Of a stretch of DNA of 64,000 bases, positions 9,152 to 16,754 are shown in pieces. Made by a program: the position numbers and the translations under genes. Each line of letters begins with the position of its first letter. Within the stretch, counting starts at the first letter, position 1. Below the pieces are notes generated by a model. The model was not told the origin of the DNA. It searched no databases and saw nothing but the letters and a program-made list of their open reading frames with translations. Source of the stretch: Silicimonas sp. (GTDB lineage Bacteria > Pseudomonadota > Alphaproteobacteria > Rhodobacterales > Rhodobacteraceae); the NCBI GenBank assembly GCA_022820365.1, contig JAJEFO010000043.1, positions 62,001 through 126,000 on the forward strand, read 5' to 3'.

Positions 9152-10017
9152 CAGTCGACCCTTCTCGGAAACAGGCCGCGCGGCCGCAGCACGAGCACGA
9201 TCAGGAAGACGACATGGCCGGACAGCGTCTGCCACTCAGGAGACACCTGGGCGCCGATCGTCTGCGCCAGACCCAGGATGATGCCGCCGATCAGGGTGCC
9301 CCAGAAGCTGCCCAGGCCTCCGATGATCACGGCTTCGAAGGCGAAGATCAGGCGGCTTGGACCGATCAGCGGATCAAAGGTCGCACGAGCGCCAAGGTAG
9401 AGCCCGGCAATTGCCACGACGACCAGGGCGAGCGCCATGGCCAGCGAAAAGATGCGGTTGTTGTCTATGCCCATGAGCTGGGCGATTTCCGGGTTGTCGG
9501 AGGTTGCGCGAAATGCCCGGCCCGTCTCCGTGCGGTAGAACAGCCAGTTCAGGAACAGGATGACCAGAACGGCCGAAGCGAACGTCAGGACGGGCACGAC
9601 CCCGGCGGCCAAGCCGCCGCCCAGGGGAATGGACGCCTCGCTGAGCGGTCCAAGGCTCAACCTCCTCGTGTCGGCCGAGAACGTCTCCAGCATCCCGTTT
9701 TGCAGGATGATCGACAGGCCGAAAGTGACGAGAAGCGGCGGCAGGATGTCCTTGCCGAGGGTGCGGTTCAGCAGCAGCCGCTGCAGGGCGTAGCCAAGGA
9801 CGAACATGGCAACGCCGGCCAGGGCAGCGGCAAAGACGATGGGCAGGCCAAGGGCTTCGACAAGCACCAGCACGGCGAAGGCGCCGACGATCATGAAATC
9901 GCCGTGGGCAAGGTTCACGAGGCGCATGATGCCGAAGATCAGGCTCAGGCCGGTGGCGAAGAGCGCGTAAAGCCCGCCCAGCAGGATGCCTTGGATCAAC
10001 GTGTCGAGAACGAACAT
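9151..10017 (-). CDS. LivH-type ABC transporter permease
   Basis: This 288-residue integral membrane protein is the first of two permeases of a branched-chain-amino-acid-type (HAAT) importer. Hydrophobic segments run throughout, starting with LIQGILLGGLYALFATGLSLIFG, and the characteristic RLVNLAHGDFMIVGAF and FEAVIIGGLGSFWG motifs of LivH proteins are present. It sits 3 bp after the ATPase gene at 10021 and overlaps the LivM start by ATGA, so the transporter genes form one transcript. Because the operon encodes phenol hydroxylation and ring cleavage, the substrate is more likely an aromatic acid or phenol than leucine. That is inference from context. Confidence 0.92.
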   Translation of the reverse strand: MFVLDTLIQGILLGGLYALFATGLSLIFGIMRLVNLAHGDFMIVGAFAVLVLVEALGLPIVFAAALAGVAMFVLGYALQRLLLNRTLGKDILPPLLVTFGLSIILQNGMLETFSADTRRLSLGPLSEASIPLGGGLAAGVVPVLTFASAVLVILFLNWLFYRTETGRAFRATSDNPEIAQLMGIDNNRIFSLAMALALVVVAIAGLYLGARATFDPLIGPSRLIFAFEAVIIGGLGSFWGTLIGGIILGLAQTIGAQVSPEWQTLSGHVVFLIVLVLRPRGLFPRRVD

Positions 10018-10020
10018 TCC

Positions 10021-10722
10021 CTAGCCCCCGAAATAAGCCATGCCGATCTGGTCACGCGTCAGTTCGCCCGGCCGTCCCGAAAGCGTGACCCGCCCCTCGA
10101 GAAGACAGAAAATGCGGTCGGATACCGCAAGGGCCTGGGTGATGTTCTGCTCCACGATGACAACGCTTGCGCCTTCGGCCCGAATGTCCGCGATCGCCTT
10201 GTAGATGTCCTTGATGACAGCGGGTGCGAGGCCGAGGCTGATCTCGTCGCACAGCAACAGGCGCGGGTTCGACATGAGTGCGCGCCCGAGCGCCACCATC
10301 TGCTGCTGCCCGCCCGAGAGCGAGTTTGAATCCTGGTTGCGGCGCTCCTTGAGGATCGGAAACAGCGAATAGACCTTTTCCAAGGTCCAGGGTCCCCGCA
10401 CCTTTCTGCCGTAGTTGCCGACCAGGAGGTTCTCCTCGACCGACAGCGACTGGAAGAGCTGCCGCCCCTCCGGCACCAGCGCGATGCCAAGGGCCATGAT
10501 TTCGGCGGGGCGCATCCCGCCTATGGGTCTGCCATCGAACTCGATCATCTGCGGCGGTGCCTTGCGCCGCCCGGTGATCGCCGCCAGCAGCGTGGACTTT
10601 CCGGCGCCGTTCGCGCCGACGATGGCGATGGTTTCGCCTTCATCGACATGCGCGTTGATGCCGTAAAGAGCTTGGAAGTCGCCGTAGAAGGCCGTCAGGT
10701 CGTGGGTGGCCAGAAAGGTCAT
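10021..10722 (-). CDS. LivF-type ABC transporter ATP-binding protein
   Basis: This 233-residue ATPase energises the Liv-type importer. Walker A is GANGAGKST, the signature is LSGGQQQMVALGRAL, and the Walker B region is RLLLCDEISLGLAP. The C-terminal VSDRIFCLLEGRVTLSG is typical of LivF. The track ORF starts at 10923, but the first 67 residues overlap livG and match nothing; the ATG at 10722 overlaps the LivG stop by ATGA and begins at MTFLATHDLTAFYG, as in LivF proteins. It is translated with its neighbours and probably pairs with the LivG-type subunit as a heterodimer. Confidence 0.93.
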   Translation of the reverse strand: MTFLATHDLTAFYGDFQALYGINAHVDEGETIAIVGANGAGKSTLLAAITGRRKAPPQMIEFDGRPIGGMRPAEIMALGIALVPEGRQLFQSLSVEENLLVGNYGRKVRGPWTLEKVYSLFPILKERRNQDSNSLSGGQQQMVALGRALMSNPRLLLCDEISLGLAPAVIKDIYKAIADIRAEGASVVIVEQNITQALAVSDRIFCLLEGRVTLSGRPGELTRDQIGMAYFGG

Positions 10723-11438
10723 GCTTCCATCCCCAGGTAGATCTGTCGGACCGCCTCGGAATCCATGACAGCCTGCGGGTTGCCCTCGCCGATGATCTTG
10801 CCGAAGTCGATTGCGATCAGGCGGGACACCACGGCAAGAAGCGCATGCGTCACGTGTTCGATCCATACGATCGTGGTGCCGCCCGCGTTGATTTCCTGAA
10901 TGGTTGCAATCAGCGACTGGCACTCGGCCTCTGTCAATCCGCCGGCAATCTCGTCGAGCAGGAGAAGGCGGGGCTTCGTGGCGAGCGCCCGCGCCATTTC
11001 CAGCCGCTTGCGCTCAAGGAGCGAAAGACTGCCGGCCGGCATGTTCGCCTTTGGCAGCAGGCCCGTCCGGTGCAGGACGTCGATCACGTGTTCCTGCTCT
11101 TCTGTCTCCGATCCGCCGGCACCGAAGCATGCCGCGACCGAGACGTTTTCAAAGGTCGTCATGTGCTCAAATGGCTGCGGTATCTGGAAACTCCTTCCGA
11201 TGCCGTCCTGCACCCTCCGACGCACCGGCGCATTCGTGATGTCGGTGCCATCGAGAAGGATGTTCCCGCCGTCCGGCGTCAATTGACCCGTGATCAGGTT
11301 GAACAGCGACGACTTGCCTGCGCCGTTGGGGCCGACAATGCCCAGAGCCTCGCCCTCGGCAACATCCAGGGAAATGTCGTCGGCCACGACAACGGCTCCA
11401 AACGAGCGGCGAAGATTGCGAATTTCCAGCAGCACCAA
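10719..11438 (-). CDS. LivG-type ABC transporter ATP-binding protein
   Basis: This 239-residue protein is the second ATPase of the importer. Walker A is GPNGAGKSS, Walker B is PRLLLLDEIAGGL, and the region before it (LSLLERKRLEMARAL) is the altered signature seen in many LivG proteins. The TDITNAPVRRRVQDGIGRSFQIPQPFE stretch, with its RSFQIPQ Q-loop, is a LivG hallmark. The gene begins 48 bp after the solute-binding-protein gene, across a strong hairpin, and its end overlaps the LivF start. The spacing suggests that the binding protein is made in excess of the membrane components. Confidence 0.93.
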   Translation of the reverse strand: MVLLEIRNLRRSFGAVVVADDISLDVAEGEALGIVGPNGAGKSSLFNLITGQLTPDGGNILLDGTDITNAPVRRRVQDGIGRSFQIPQPFEHMTTFENVSVAACFGAGGSETEEQEHVIDVLHRTGLLPKANMPAGSLSLLERKRLEMARALATKPRLLLLDEIAGGLTEAECQSLIATIQEINAGGTTIVWIEHVTHALLAVVSRLIAIDFGKIIGEGNPQAVMDSEAVRQIYLGMEA

Positions 11439-11452
11439 TCCCGTCCTTGCCG

Positions 11453-11480
11453 GGGCGGGCCGGTGAAGACCGGCCCGCCC
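11453..11480 (-). terminator. hairpin between binding-protein and ATPase genes
   Basis: GGGCGGGCCGG and CCGGCCCGCCC form a perfect 11-bp stem around a 6-base loop in the 48-bp gap. No run of T follows, so it is more likely a 3' mRNA-stabilising or attenuating structure than a full terminator. Confidence 0.7.
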
Positions 11481-11486
11481 GCCCGC

Positions 11487-12797
11487 TTAACCTATGGGTT
11501 GCATTTCGCCGCCCACGGGAATGTCCGGATAGGTCTGGTTGTCAACGATCGTGATGCGGAACCGGCCGTCGCTCGACTTTCGCCACTGCCCGCCGACAAG
11601 GGGCGTCTTGGAGACGTTTTTCTGCGCGAACGGCGGCAGGTTCGCGCCGTCCCACTTGACCGGACCAACAATGGTTTGCAGATCCGTCGCAGCGACCGTT
11701 GCGGACACTTCCTCGGTATCATTGATGCTGTCGACCCGCTTCAGGACGTCGGTCACCACCTCGAGCAGCGCATGCACGAATCCGAGCGGCTGCGTCCACT
11801 GCTTGCCGGTCTGGCTTTCGTAGGCATCGCAGACTTCCGCGGCCGATTGACCGGTCAACGAGGAGCTGAACGGGTGGACGTTTGACCACCATATCTCGGA
11901 AGAGAGGTTCTGGGCTGCATCTCCGATCGCGTTCACGGTCGAAGGAAACAGGATCGCCTTGCCGACGGTTGCGGCTTTTGGACGGTACCCTTGTTGCGCG
12001 GCCTGGGTCCAGAAGGTTGCGAAGTCAGGCGGCAGGACGACGCCGGTGAGGATTTCGCAGTCGGCATCCTTGAAGGCCGAAATCTGGGCCGAGAAATCGT
12101 CCTGCAAGTTCTCGTAGCGGCCCGGGTCGGTCAGGTTGAACTCAGCGGCGGCAAATGCTGGCGGCATGCCGAGATTGGGATCTCCCCACGCGTTGCCGTC
12201 GGCATCGTTCGGAAAAAGCCCGCCGACGCTGCGGTTGGTGTCGAGCTGGTTCCACATGTTCAGGAAGACGGCGATGATGTCCTCCAGGCCCCAGAAGAAG
12301 TGGTGGGTATAGTCGAACGGTTTCCACGTCGACGGATCGCCGGGATTGCCCTGACGACCGATGAACCATGGCTGCCATGGAGCAACGCTGGAGACGCAGG
12401 GAATTTCCTCGATCTCGCAGATCGTTGTCACCGGGTTTGTCGTCTCCGGAGTATGGGCGACGATCATGATGTCGATCTCGTCATCGACGATCAGTTCCTT
12501 TGCCACTTCTGCGGCGCGGTTCGGGTTGGACTGGCTGTCCTTCACCACGATCTCGACATTGAAGGTCTTGCCACCCGACTTGATTCCGCCCGAAACGGCC
12601 TGCAGGAACCCGTCTATGGTGAACTGATCGACCTCCGCGAAGGCCGCGAGCGGGCCGGTTTGCGGCGTCACGTATCCGATCTTCACTGTTCGGGCCTGCG
12701 CGAGTGCGGCTGGTGCATACAGCCCCGAGGCTGCAACGACTCCGGCTGCGGCGGACGTCTTGAGAAACTGCCGCCGTGTGTTTGAGATGTTCTTCAT
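11487..12797 (-). CDS. periplasmic solute-binding protein of the Liv-type importer (Tat signal)
   Basis: The product is a 436-residue Peripla_BP_6-type binding protein. It begins MKNISNTRRQFLKTSAAAGVVAASG, a twin-arginine signal followed by a hydrophobic stretch and AALAQA as probable cleavage site, so it should be exported folded. The mature part starts KIGYVTPQTGPLAAFAEVDQF, as in the family. Two starts are possible, 12809 and 12797; I chose 12797 because it places the RR motif nearer the N terminus, but the ribosome-binding site does not settle it. It lies between maleylacetate reductase and the ATPases, so it should capture the aromatic substrate of the pathway. Confidence 0.9.
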   Translation of the reverse strand: MKNISNTRRQFLKTSAAAGVVAASGLYAPAALAQARTVKIGYVTPQTGPLAAFAEVDQFTIDGFLQAVSGGIKSGGKTFNVEIVVKDSQSNPNRAAEVAKELIVDDEIDIMIVAHTPETTNPVTTICEIEEIPCVSSVAPWQPWFIGRQGNPGDPSTWKPFDYTHHFFWGLEDIIAVFLNMWNQLDTNRSVGGLFPNDADGNAWGDPNLGMPPAFAAAEFNLTDPGRYENLQDDFSAQISAFKDADCEILTGVVLPPDFATFWTQAAQQGYRPKAATVGKAILFPSTVNAIGDAAQNLSSEIWWSNVHPFSSSLTGQSAAEVCDAYESQTGKQWTQPLGFVHALLEVVTDVLKRVDSINDTEEVSATVAATDLQTIVGPVKWDGANLPPFAQKNVSKTPLVGGQWRKSSDGRFRITIVDNQTYPDIPVGGEMQPIG

Positions 12798-12851
12798 TGC
12801 TTGCTCCATTTCTCCCTGCTCATTTCGAAGTGCAGGGTCTTTCGTGACAGG

Positions 12852-13919
12852 TCAACCGCCTGGCGGCTCACCTACGTATGCGGCGCGGACAAGCGCCTCG
12901 ATTGCATCCCTGTCCAAGGGCCTGGGATTCCAGTACGGGTTGGCCATTGCGAGATCTGCTGCATGAGCGATTCCGGATTCGGGCATTCCGAGATCCCTTA
13001 GCGCGGTCGGTGCGCCCAGACCCTTTGCAAGCCCGAACAGGCCCAACCCCGGGACAGTTCCGCCCAAGGCATCCGAAACCGGTTGCAGAAGGTCGCCTGC
13101 AACGGCCGAATTGAAGGCCGTTGCGTGCGGAAGGATGACCGTATGCGTTTCTGCGTGGGGAAGGTCGAATGCTCCTCCGACCGTGTGGCACAGCTTGTGA
13201 TGCAGGGCCATTCCCACCTGTCCGAGCACCGAGCCGCACAACCATGAGCCATAGAGCGCAAGGTCGCGCGCATCGTCATCTCCATTGCCGCCGGAGAGAG
13301 CCGGCAATGCCTTGCAAAGCGCGTGGACGCCTTCGGCGGCCATCATGGTCGAGATCGGATTGCGATCTTGTGCATAAAGCGCCTCAACGCCGTGGGCGAT
13401 AGCATTTATGCCGCTGGTTGCGCTCATTGACAGCGGAAGCGTGCCGGTCAATTCGGGATCGTAGAGCACGATTTCGGGAAGGACGCGTTCACTTCGAAGC
13501 GTCGTTTTCTTGCCATCCTCGGTCTGGCCGAGGATTGGAGTGACTTCGGAGCCCGCGTAGGTGGTCGGGATAGCGATCTGCGGGAGATCGGTGCGATAGG
13601 CGATGGCCTTTCCCAATCCGATCGTGGACCCGCCACCAAAGGAGATCAGGCAATCCACGCGCTGCTCTTCGATGACGTCCATCGCGGCCTCGGTGACAGA
13701 GACGGGCGTATGCATCGTTGCCTTGGCATAGACGCCAAGGCATCTCTTGCCGAGCTTGCAGGCCAGCGCCTCCGCAGGTTCCTTCTGCGCGTCCGTGGAC
13801 AGAACCAGCGCGCGACTGGCGTCGAGCCAGTCCAGTGCTTCGCAAGTCCTGCTGAGCGATCCGCGCCCAAAGACGATGCGCGCCGGGCTGCCGGTCAAAT
13901 CGAATTGAAGCGTGTCCAA
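12852..13919 (-). CDS. maleylacetate reductase (iron-containing alcohol dehydrogenase family)
   Basis: The enzyme reduces maleylacetate, the product of hydroxyquinol cleavage, to 3-oxoadipate with NAD(P)H. Family features include ARIVFGRGSL near the N terminus, SFGGGSTIGLGKAIA for nucleotide binding, IPTTYAGSEVTPILGQTE, and GMALHHKLCHTVGGAFDLPHAETH in the metal region. The track ORF reaches 14030 into the regulator promoter. I prefer the TTG at 13919, preceded by GGGGGAGGAAG, because it gives 355 residues, the usual length, and leaves 80 bp to the divergent LysR gene; the ATG at 13973 is the alternative. As first gene of the operon it is directly controlled by that promoter. Confidence 0.92.
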   Translation of the reverse strand: MDTLQFDLTGSPARIVFGRGSLSRTCEALDWLDASRALVLSTDAQKEPAEALACKLGKRCLGVYAKATMHTPVSVTEAAMDVIEEQRVDCLISFGGGSTIGLGKAIAYRTDLPQIAIPTTYAGSEVTPILGQTEDGKKTTLRSERVLPEIVLYDPELTGTLPLSMSATSGINAIAHGVEALYAQDRNPISTMMAAEGVHALCKALPALSGGNGDDDARDLALYGSWLCGSVLGQVGMALHHKLCHTVGGAFDLPHAETHTVILPHATAFNSAVAGDLLQPVSDALGGTVPGLGLFGLAKGLGAPTALRDLGMPESGIAHAADLAMANPYWNPRPLDRDAIEALVRAAYVGEPPGG

Positions 13920-13955
13920 CTTCCTCCCCCTGCGTGAAAGATACCTAGCTGGAAT

Positions 13956-13992
13956 TGATATGGTAGTATTCATTTTATCACTTATCATATCA
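13956..13992. promoter_or_regulatory. candidate LysR operator between divergent genes
   Basis: TGATATG (13956-13962) and CATATCA (13986-13992) form a perfect 7-bp inverted repeat in an unusually AT-rich stretch just before the LysR ATG at 14000. Position and symmetry fit a site for the adjacent LysR-type regulator controlling both directions. Function is inferred from position. Confidence 0.5.
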
Positions 13993-13999
13993 TCCCGAT

Positions 14000-14926
14000 A
14001 TGAAACTGGACGCCAAGCATCTTGCGACAATTGAAGTAATTCGTCGCGAAGGGGGACTTACCCGCGCGGCCCTTGCACTTGGCACGTCGCAGCCAGCCCT
14101 TTCCCGGCTGGTATCCGATCTCGAGATTCGCCTTGACGCACCCATCTTCGACCGCTCTGCAAGGCCATGGTCGTTGACGAAACTGGGCGGGTCACTTGCG
14201 TTGCAGGGCGCCTCGATCCTGCGGGCCCAGGAACTTGCCGGCCGCGAGGTTCAGGAATTCCGGTCCGGCACGAAAGGAATGTTGCGCATCGCCGGGCCGC
14301 CGTTCTTCACGGATGGGGTCATTTCGCGCCTCTTGCCGACGTTTCGGGATCGTCATGGAAGCGTGTCCTTCGCGGTTTCGTATGGCTATGGCGGCGAATT
14401 GAAGGACGCTGTTCGCCATGGGCGGGCAGATCTCGCGATCTTTCCGCGCGGCGTGGGCGAGATCGATGAGGACCTTGCCTTTACCCCGCTCATCGAGGCG
14501 CACAATGTCGTTGCGTGCCGGGCGGGACACCCGATTTTGAAACTTGCCTTTCCGCGACCGCTGGCGCTGCTCGACTATGGGTGGATCGTGCCGCCGGAGG
14601 GCAGCCCGCTTGCCGCCGACATGGAAATGGTGCTTTCGGAACTCGAAATGCAGGAAGCTGAAGTGGTGTTTGAAGGAGGGTCGCTGGCCAGCGTTCTGAG
14701 TTTTCTGGAGGGTTCGGACTGCCTGACGGTGCTTCCCGAGACCACCGTCGCCGAGATCGGCAGCCAGTTCGGAATCCAGGCCGTTCCCATTCAGGTCCGC
14801 ACGCCGCGGCGAAGCCTTGGCATTCTCAGTCGGTTTCCGCGCGAACTCGACAACACGAGCCGGACCTTCGTGAGCTTCCTGGAGGAGCACTTCAGTTCTG
14901 ATGGACGCGACGATGTCGGGTCCTGA
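14000..14926 (+). CDS. LysR-family transcriptional regulator
   Basis: This 308-residue regulator has the N-terminal winged helix-turn-helix of the LysR family (LTRAALALGTSQPALSRLVSDLEIRL at about 18-43) and a C-terminal co-inducer-binding domain with FFTDGVISRLLPTFR and GRADLAIFP. It is transcribed away from maleylacetate reductase, the usual arrangement for aromatic-catabolism activators that respond to a pathway intermediate. The inducer cannot be read from the sequence. It faces the TetR gene convergently at its far end. Confidence 0.93.
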   Translation: MKLDAKHLATIEVIRREGGLTRAALALGTSQPALSRLVSDLEIRLDAPIFDRSARPWSLTKLGGSLALQGASILRAQELAGREVQEFRSGTKGMLRIAGPPFFTDGVISRLLPTFRDRHGSVSFAVSYGYGGELKDAVRHGRADLAIFPRGVGEIDEDLAFTPLIEAHNVVACRAGHPILKLAFPRPLALLDYGWIVPPEGSPLAADMEMVLSELEMQEAEVVFEGGSLASVLSFLEGSDCLTVLPETTVAEIGSQFGIQAVPIQVRTPRRSLGILSRFPRELDNTSRTFVSFLEEHFSSDGRDDVGS

Positions 14927-15007
14927 CCGTTGGCAATGTAAGAGGTGACAGGATCCGGCTCGACGCCATGCTGTGTGTACACTACGTCGACGGCATTTCG
15001 CCGGAAT

Positions 15008-15643
15008 TCAAATCGGCTCGGGATCCCGAGGGATCAACCCGGCAAGTATTGTATCTGCGATGCAGCGCGCCGCCGCATCGAAATCGGCGGACTCGAGATT
15101 GCGGTTGCCCAGAGCGTCACGAACAACGGGTTGAAAGTCGGCATAAAACTGCGTTGCAGCCCACAACATGATCAGCAGGTGCCTGGCATCGACCCGCACG
15201 ATTTTTCCGGCTGCGATCCAGGCTTCGATGACAGCGACCCGGTAATTTGTGACGTCCCGTATATGTTTCCGTTCCTGCTCGGTCAAAAACTCCGCGCCGC
15301 GAAGGATTTCATTGGCAAACAGCCTGGATTCAGTTGGATGTTGATGCGAAAATCGCAGTTTGGCCGTCACGTATCGCGTGAAGGCTTCCGCAGGGTCTTT
15401 CTCCAGGGCGATTTCCTCCAACGCCTCGTCCCATCCCTGAATGAGCCGTGCGATTGCTGCCCGGTAGATGTCATCCTTTGATCCAAAATAATAGTAGACG
15501 TTCGCCTTGGGCAGACCACTGGCCTCGGCGATTTCGGTTATGCGCGTTCCATCGAATCCCTTGCGGGCAAATACCTCTGTTGCAGCGTCAAGAATGCGGC
15601 GAATATTGCGCGTACGAATACGTTCTTCCTGTAGTTTCTCCAT
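15008..15643 (-). CDS. TetR-family regulator, RutR-like
   Basis: The 211-residue protein has a TetR DNA-binding domain (ILDAATEVFARKGFDGTRITEIAEASGLPKANVYYYFGSKDDIY) and a C-terminal part resembling RutR/YcdC (RVAVIEAWIAAGKIVRVDARHLLIMLWAATQFYADF). RutR is the pyrimidine-responsive regulator of E. coli. The gene is divergent from the glycosylase/GMC operon, and the gap between them holds TTGAC-N6-GTCAA, the outer half-sites of the RutR consensus. A repressor of that operon released by a nucleobase-like ligand is the simplest model. Family membership is well supported; ligand and targets are inferred. Confidence 0.88.
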   Translation of the reverse strand: MEKLQEERIRTRNIRRILDAATEVFARKGFDGTRITEIAEASGLPKANVYYYFGSKDDIYRAAIARLIQGWDEALEEIALEKDPAEAFTRYVTAKLRFSHQHPTESRLFANEILRGAEFLTEQERKHIRDVTNYRVAVIEAWIAAGKIVRVDARHLLIMLWAATQFYADFQPVVRDALGNRNLESADFDAAARCIADTILAGLIPRDPEPI

Positions 15644-15805
15644 TGCAAATCCGTAACGCCTCCAACTTCAGGGCAAGATACACTGGCCCAGTCAGCCAAC
15701 GTGATGTCAGGCGGTCGAGGCCGGAAAACGGGCCGCGTCATCGCCCAATCAGCCAGAATTCGGCGACGGCGTCCAGAGAAAGCTGACGTTTCGTTCAGAA
15801 TTTAC

Positions 15806-15821
15806 TTGACACTACAGTCAA
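15806..15821. promoter_or_regulatory. RutR-type operator overlapping a -35-like element
   Basis: TTGACACTACAGTCAA is a 16-bp inverted repeat with arms TTGAC and GTCAA separated by 6 bases. From memory, the RutR consensus is TTGACCANNTGGTCAA, with the same length and arms. The left arm also supplies TTGACA, a good -35 hexamer, for transcription towards the glycosylase-like gene. Confidence 0.6.
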
Positions 15822-15891
15822 GAAATTGCCGAATAAGTTGACGAAAAGTTCAATTTCTGAAGGCTTGACACTGTTTGAACGGGTGGCGCGA

Positions 15892-16743
15892 ATGCCGATC
15901 CAGCTCAGAACAGCAATGCAGGAATTCCTCGATGGCTGGAAGTCTGATCTTCCGGACGGTTGGCGCAGTGAAATTGGCAGCGTGAACCTAGACTTTGATG
16001 CAGTGGCGCCGAATCTGACCTTGGAGCCATGGGAACCAATCTTCCCGGTTCGGCGTGGCCAGATATTCCCAGGGATGCCGAGGGGCGCACATATGCTCAG
16101 GGCCTTTGACGGCCTCGAACCATGTAATGTTCGGTGCGTGATCCTCGGGCAGGATCCCTATCCGGATCCGGGATTCGCAACTGGGCGGGCTTTCGAGGCC
16201 GGCAACCTCTCCGGTTGGCGCGAGCTGGACAAAATGTTCTCCCGGAGTCTGCGCGCCTATCTCCAGATGCTCTTGGCTGCCCGCAGTGGAGACATGGCTT
16301 TCGCGCGATCATTCGATGATTGGACCAGGGCACTCGATGCGATCGAACAAGGCGAACTTGCGGTCGAAATTCCGGATCAGTTGGCCGATTACCTCGAATC
16401 GCAGGGCGTGTTGTTGCTCAACGTCTCGTTGACCCTTTCCCGTTTCGCCGTTCAGCCAGGCCCGCATCAGACACATGGGCATCTGCCACTTTGGCGGCCA
16501 TTGATCGAAGCCGTGCTCAGTCTACTGATGGCCCGCGAAGCGCCTCTCGTGATCATCGGATTCGGTGATGCTGCGGCTGATATGCTTGAAACGATGGGCA
16601 TTTCCGCAAAGCATGCAGACAACACCGCGTCAATCCTTCGACCACATCCGGCCGATGCCGATGCGGTTCTCGCCCAACCCAACCCCTTCCTCTGCTGCAA
16701 CGCCGAATTGGAGAAAATGGGCGCATCGCCCATTGACTGGTGA
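15892..16743 (+). CDS. divergent family-1-like uracil-DNA glycosylase
   Basis: The protein resembles UNG-type uracil-DNA glycosylases. VILGQDPYPDPGFATGRAF matches the water-activating loop (GQDPYH...GLAFS) and keeps Asp, Tyr and Phe; GVLLLNVSLT matches LLLNTVLT with the base-reading Asn; RPHPADAD retains the His of HPSPLS; the end, SPIDW, matches the UNG C terminus. About 40 extra residues lie between the first two motifs, and the His after GQDPY is Pro. The track starts at a TTG at 15826, 4 bp after the operator with no ribosome-binding site; ATG 15892 or 15916 is more likely. It heads a run of nucleobase-uptake-like genes, so it may act on a modified base rather than serve general repair. 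Confidence 0.75.
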   Translation: MPIQLRTAMQEFLDGWKSDLPDGWRSEIGSVNLDFDAVAPNLTLEPWEPIFPVRRGQIFPGMPRGAHMLRAFDGLEPCNVRCVILGQDPYPDPGFATGRAFEAGNLSGWRELDKMFSRSLRAYLQMLLAARSGDMAFARSFDDWTRALDAIEQGELAVEIPDQLADYLESQGVLLLNVSLTLSRFAVQPGPHQTHGHLPLWRPLIEAVLSLLMAREAPLVIIGFGDAAADMLETMGISAKHADNTASILRPHPADADAVLAQPNPFLCCNAELEKMGASPIDW

Positions 16744-16754
16744 CCGTGCCGACA

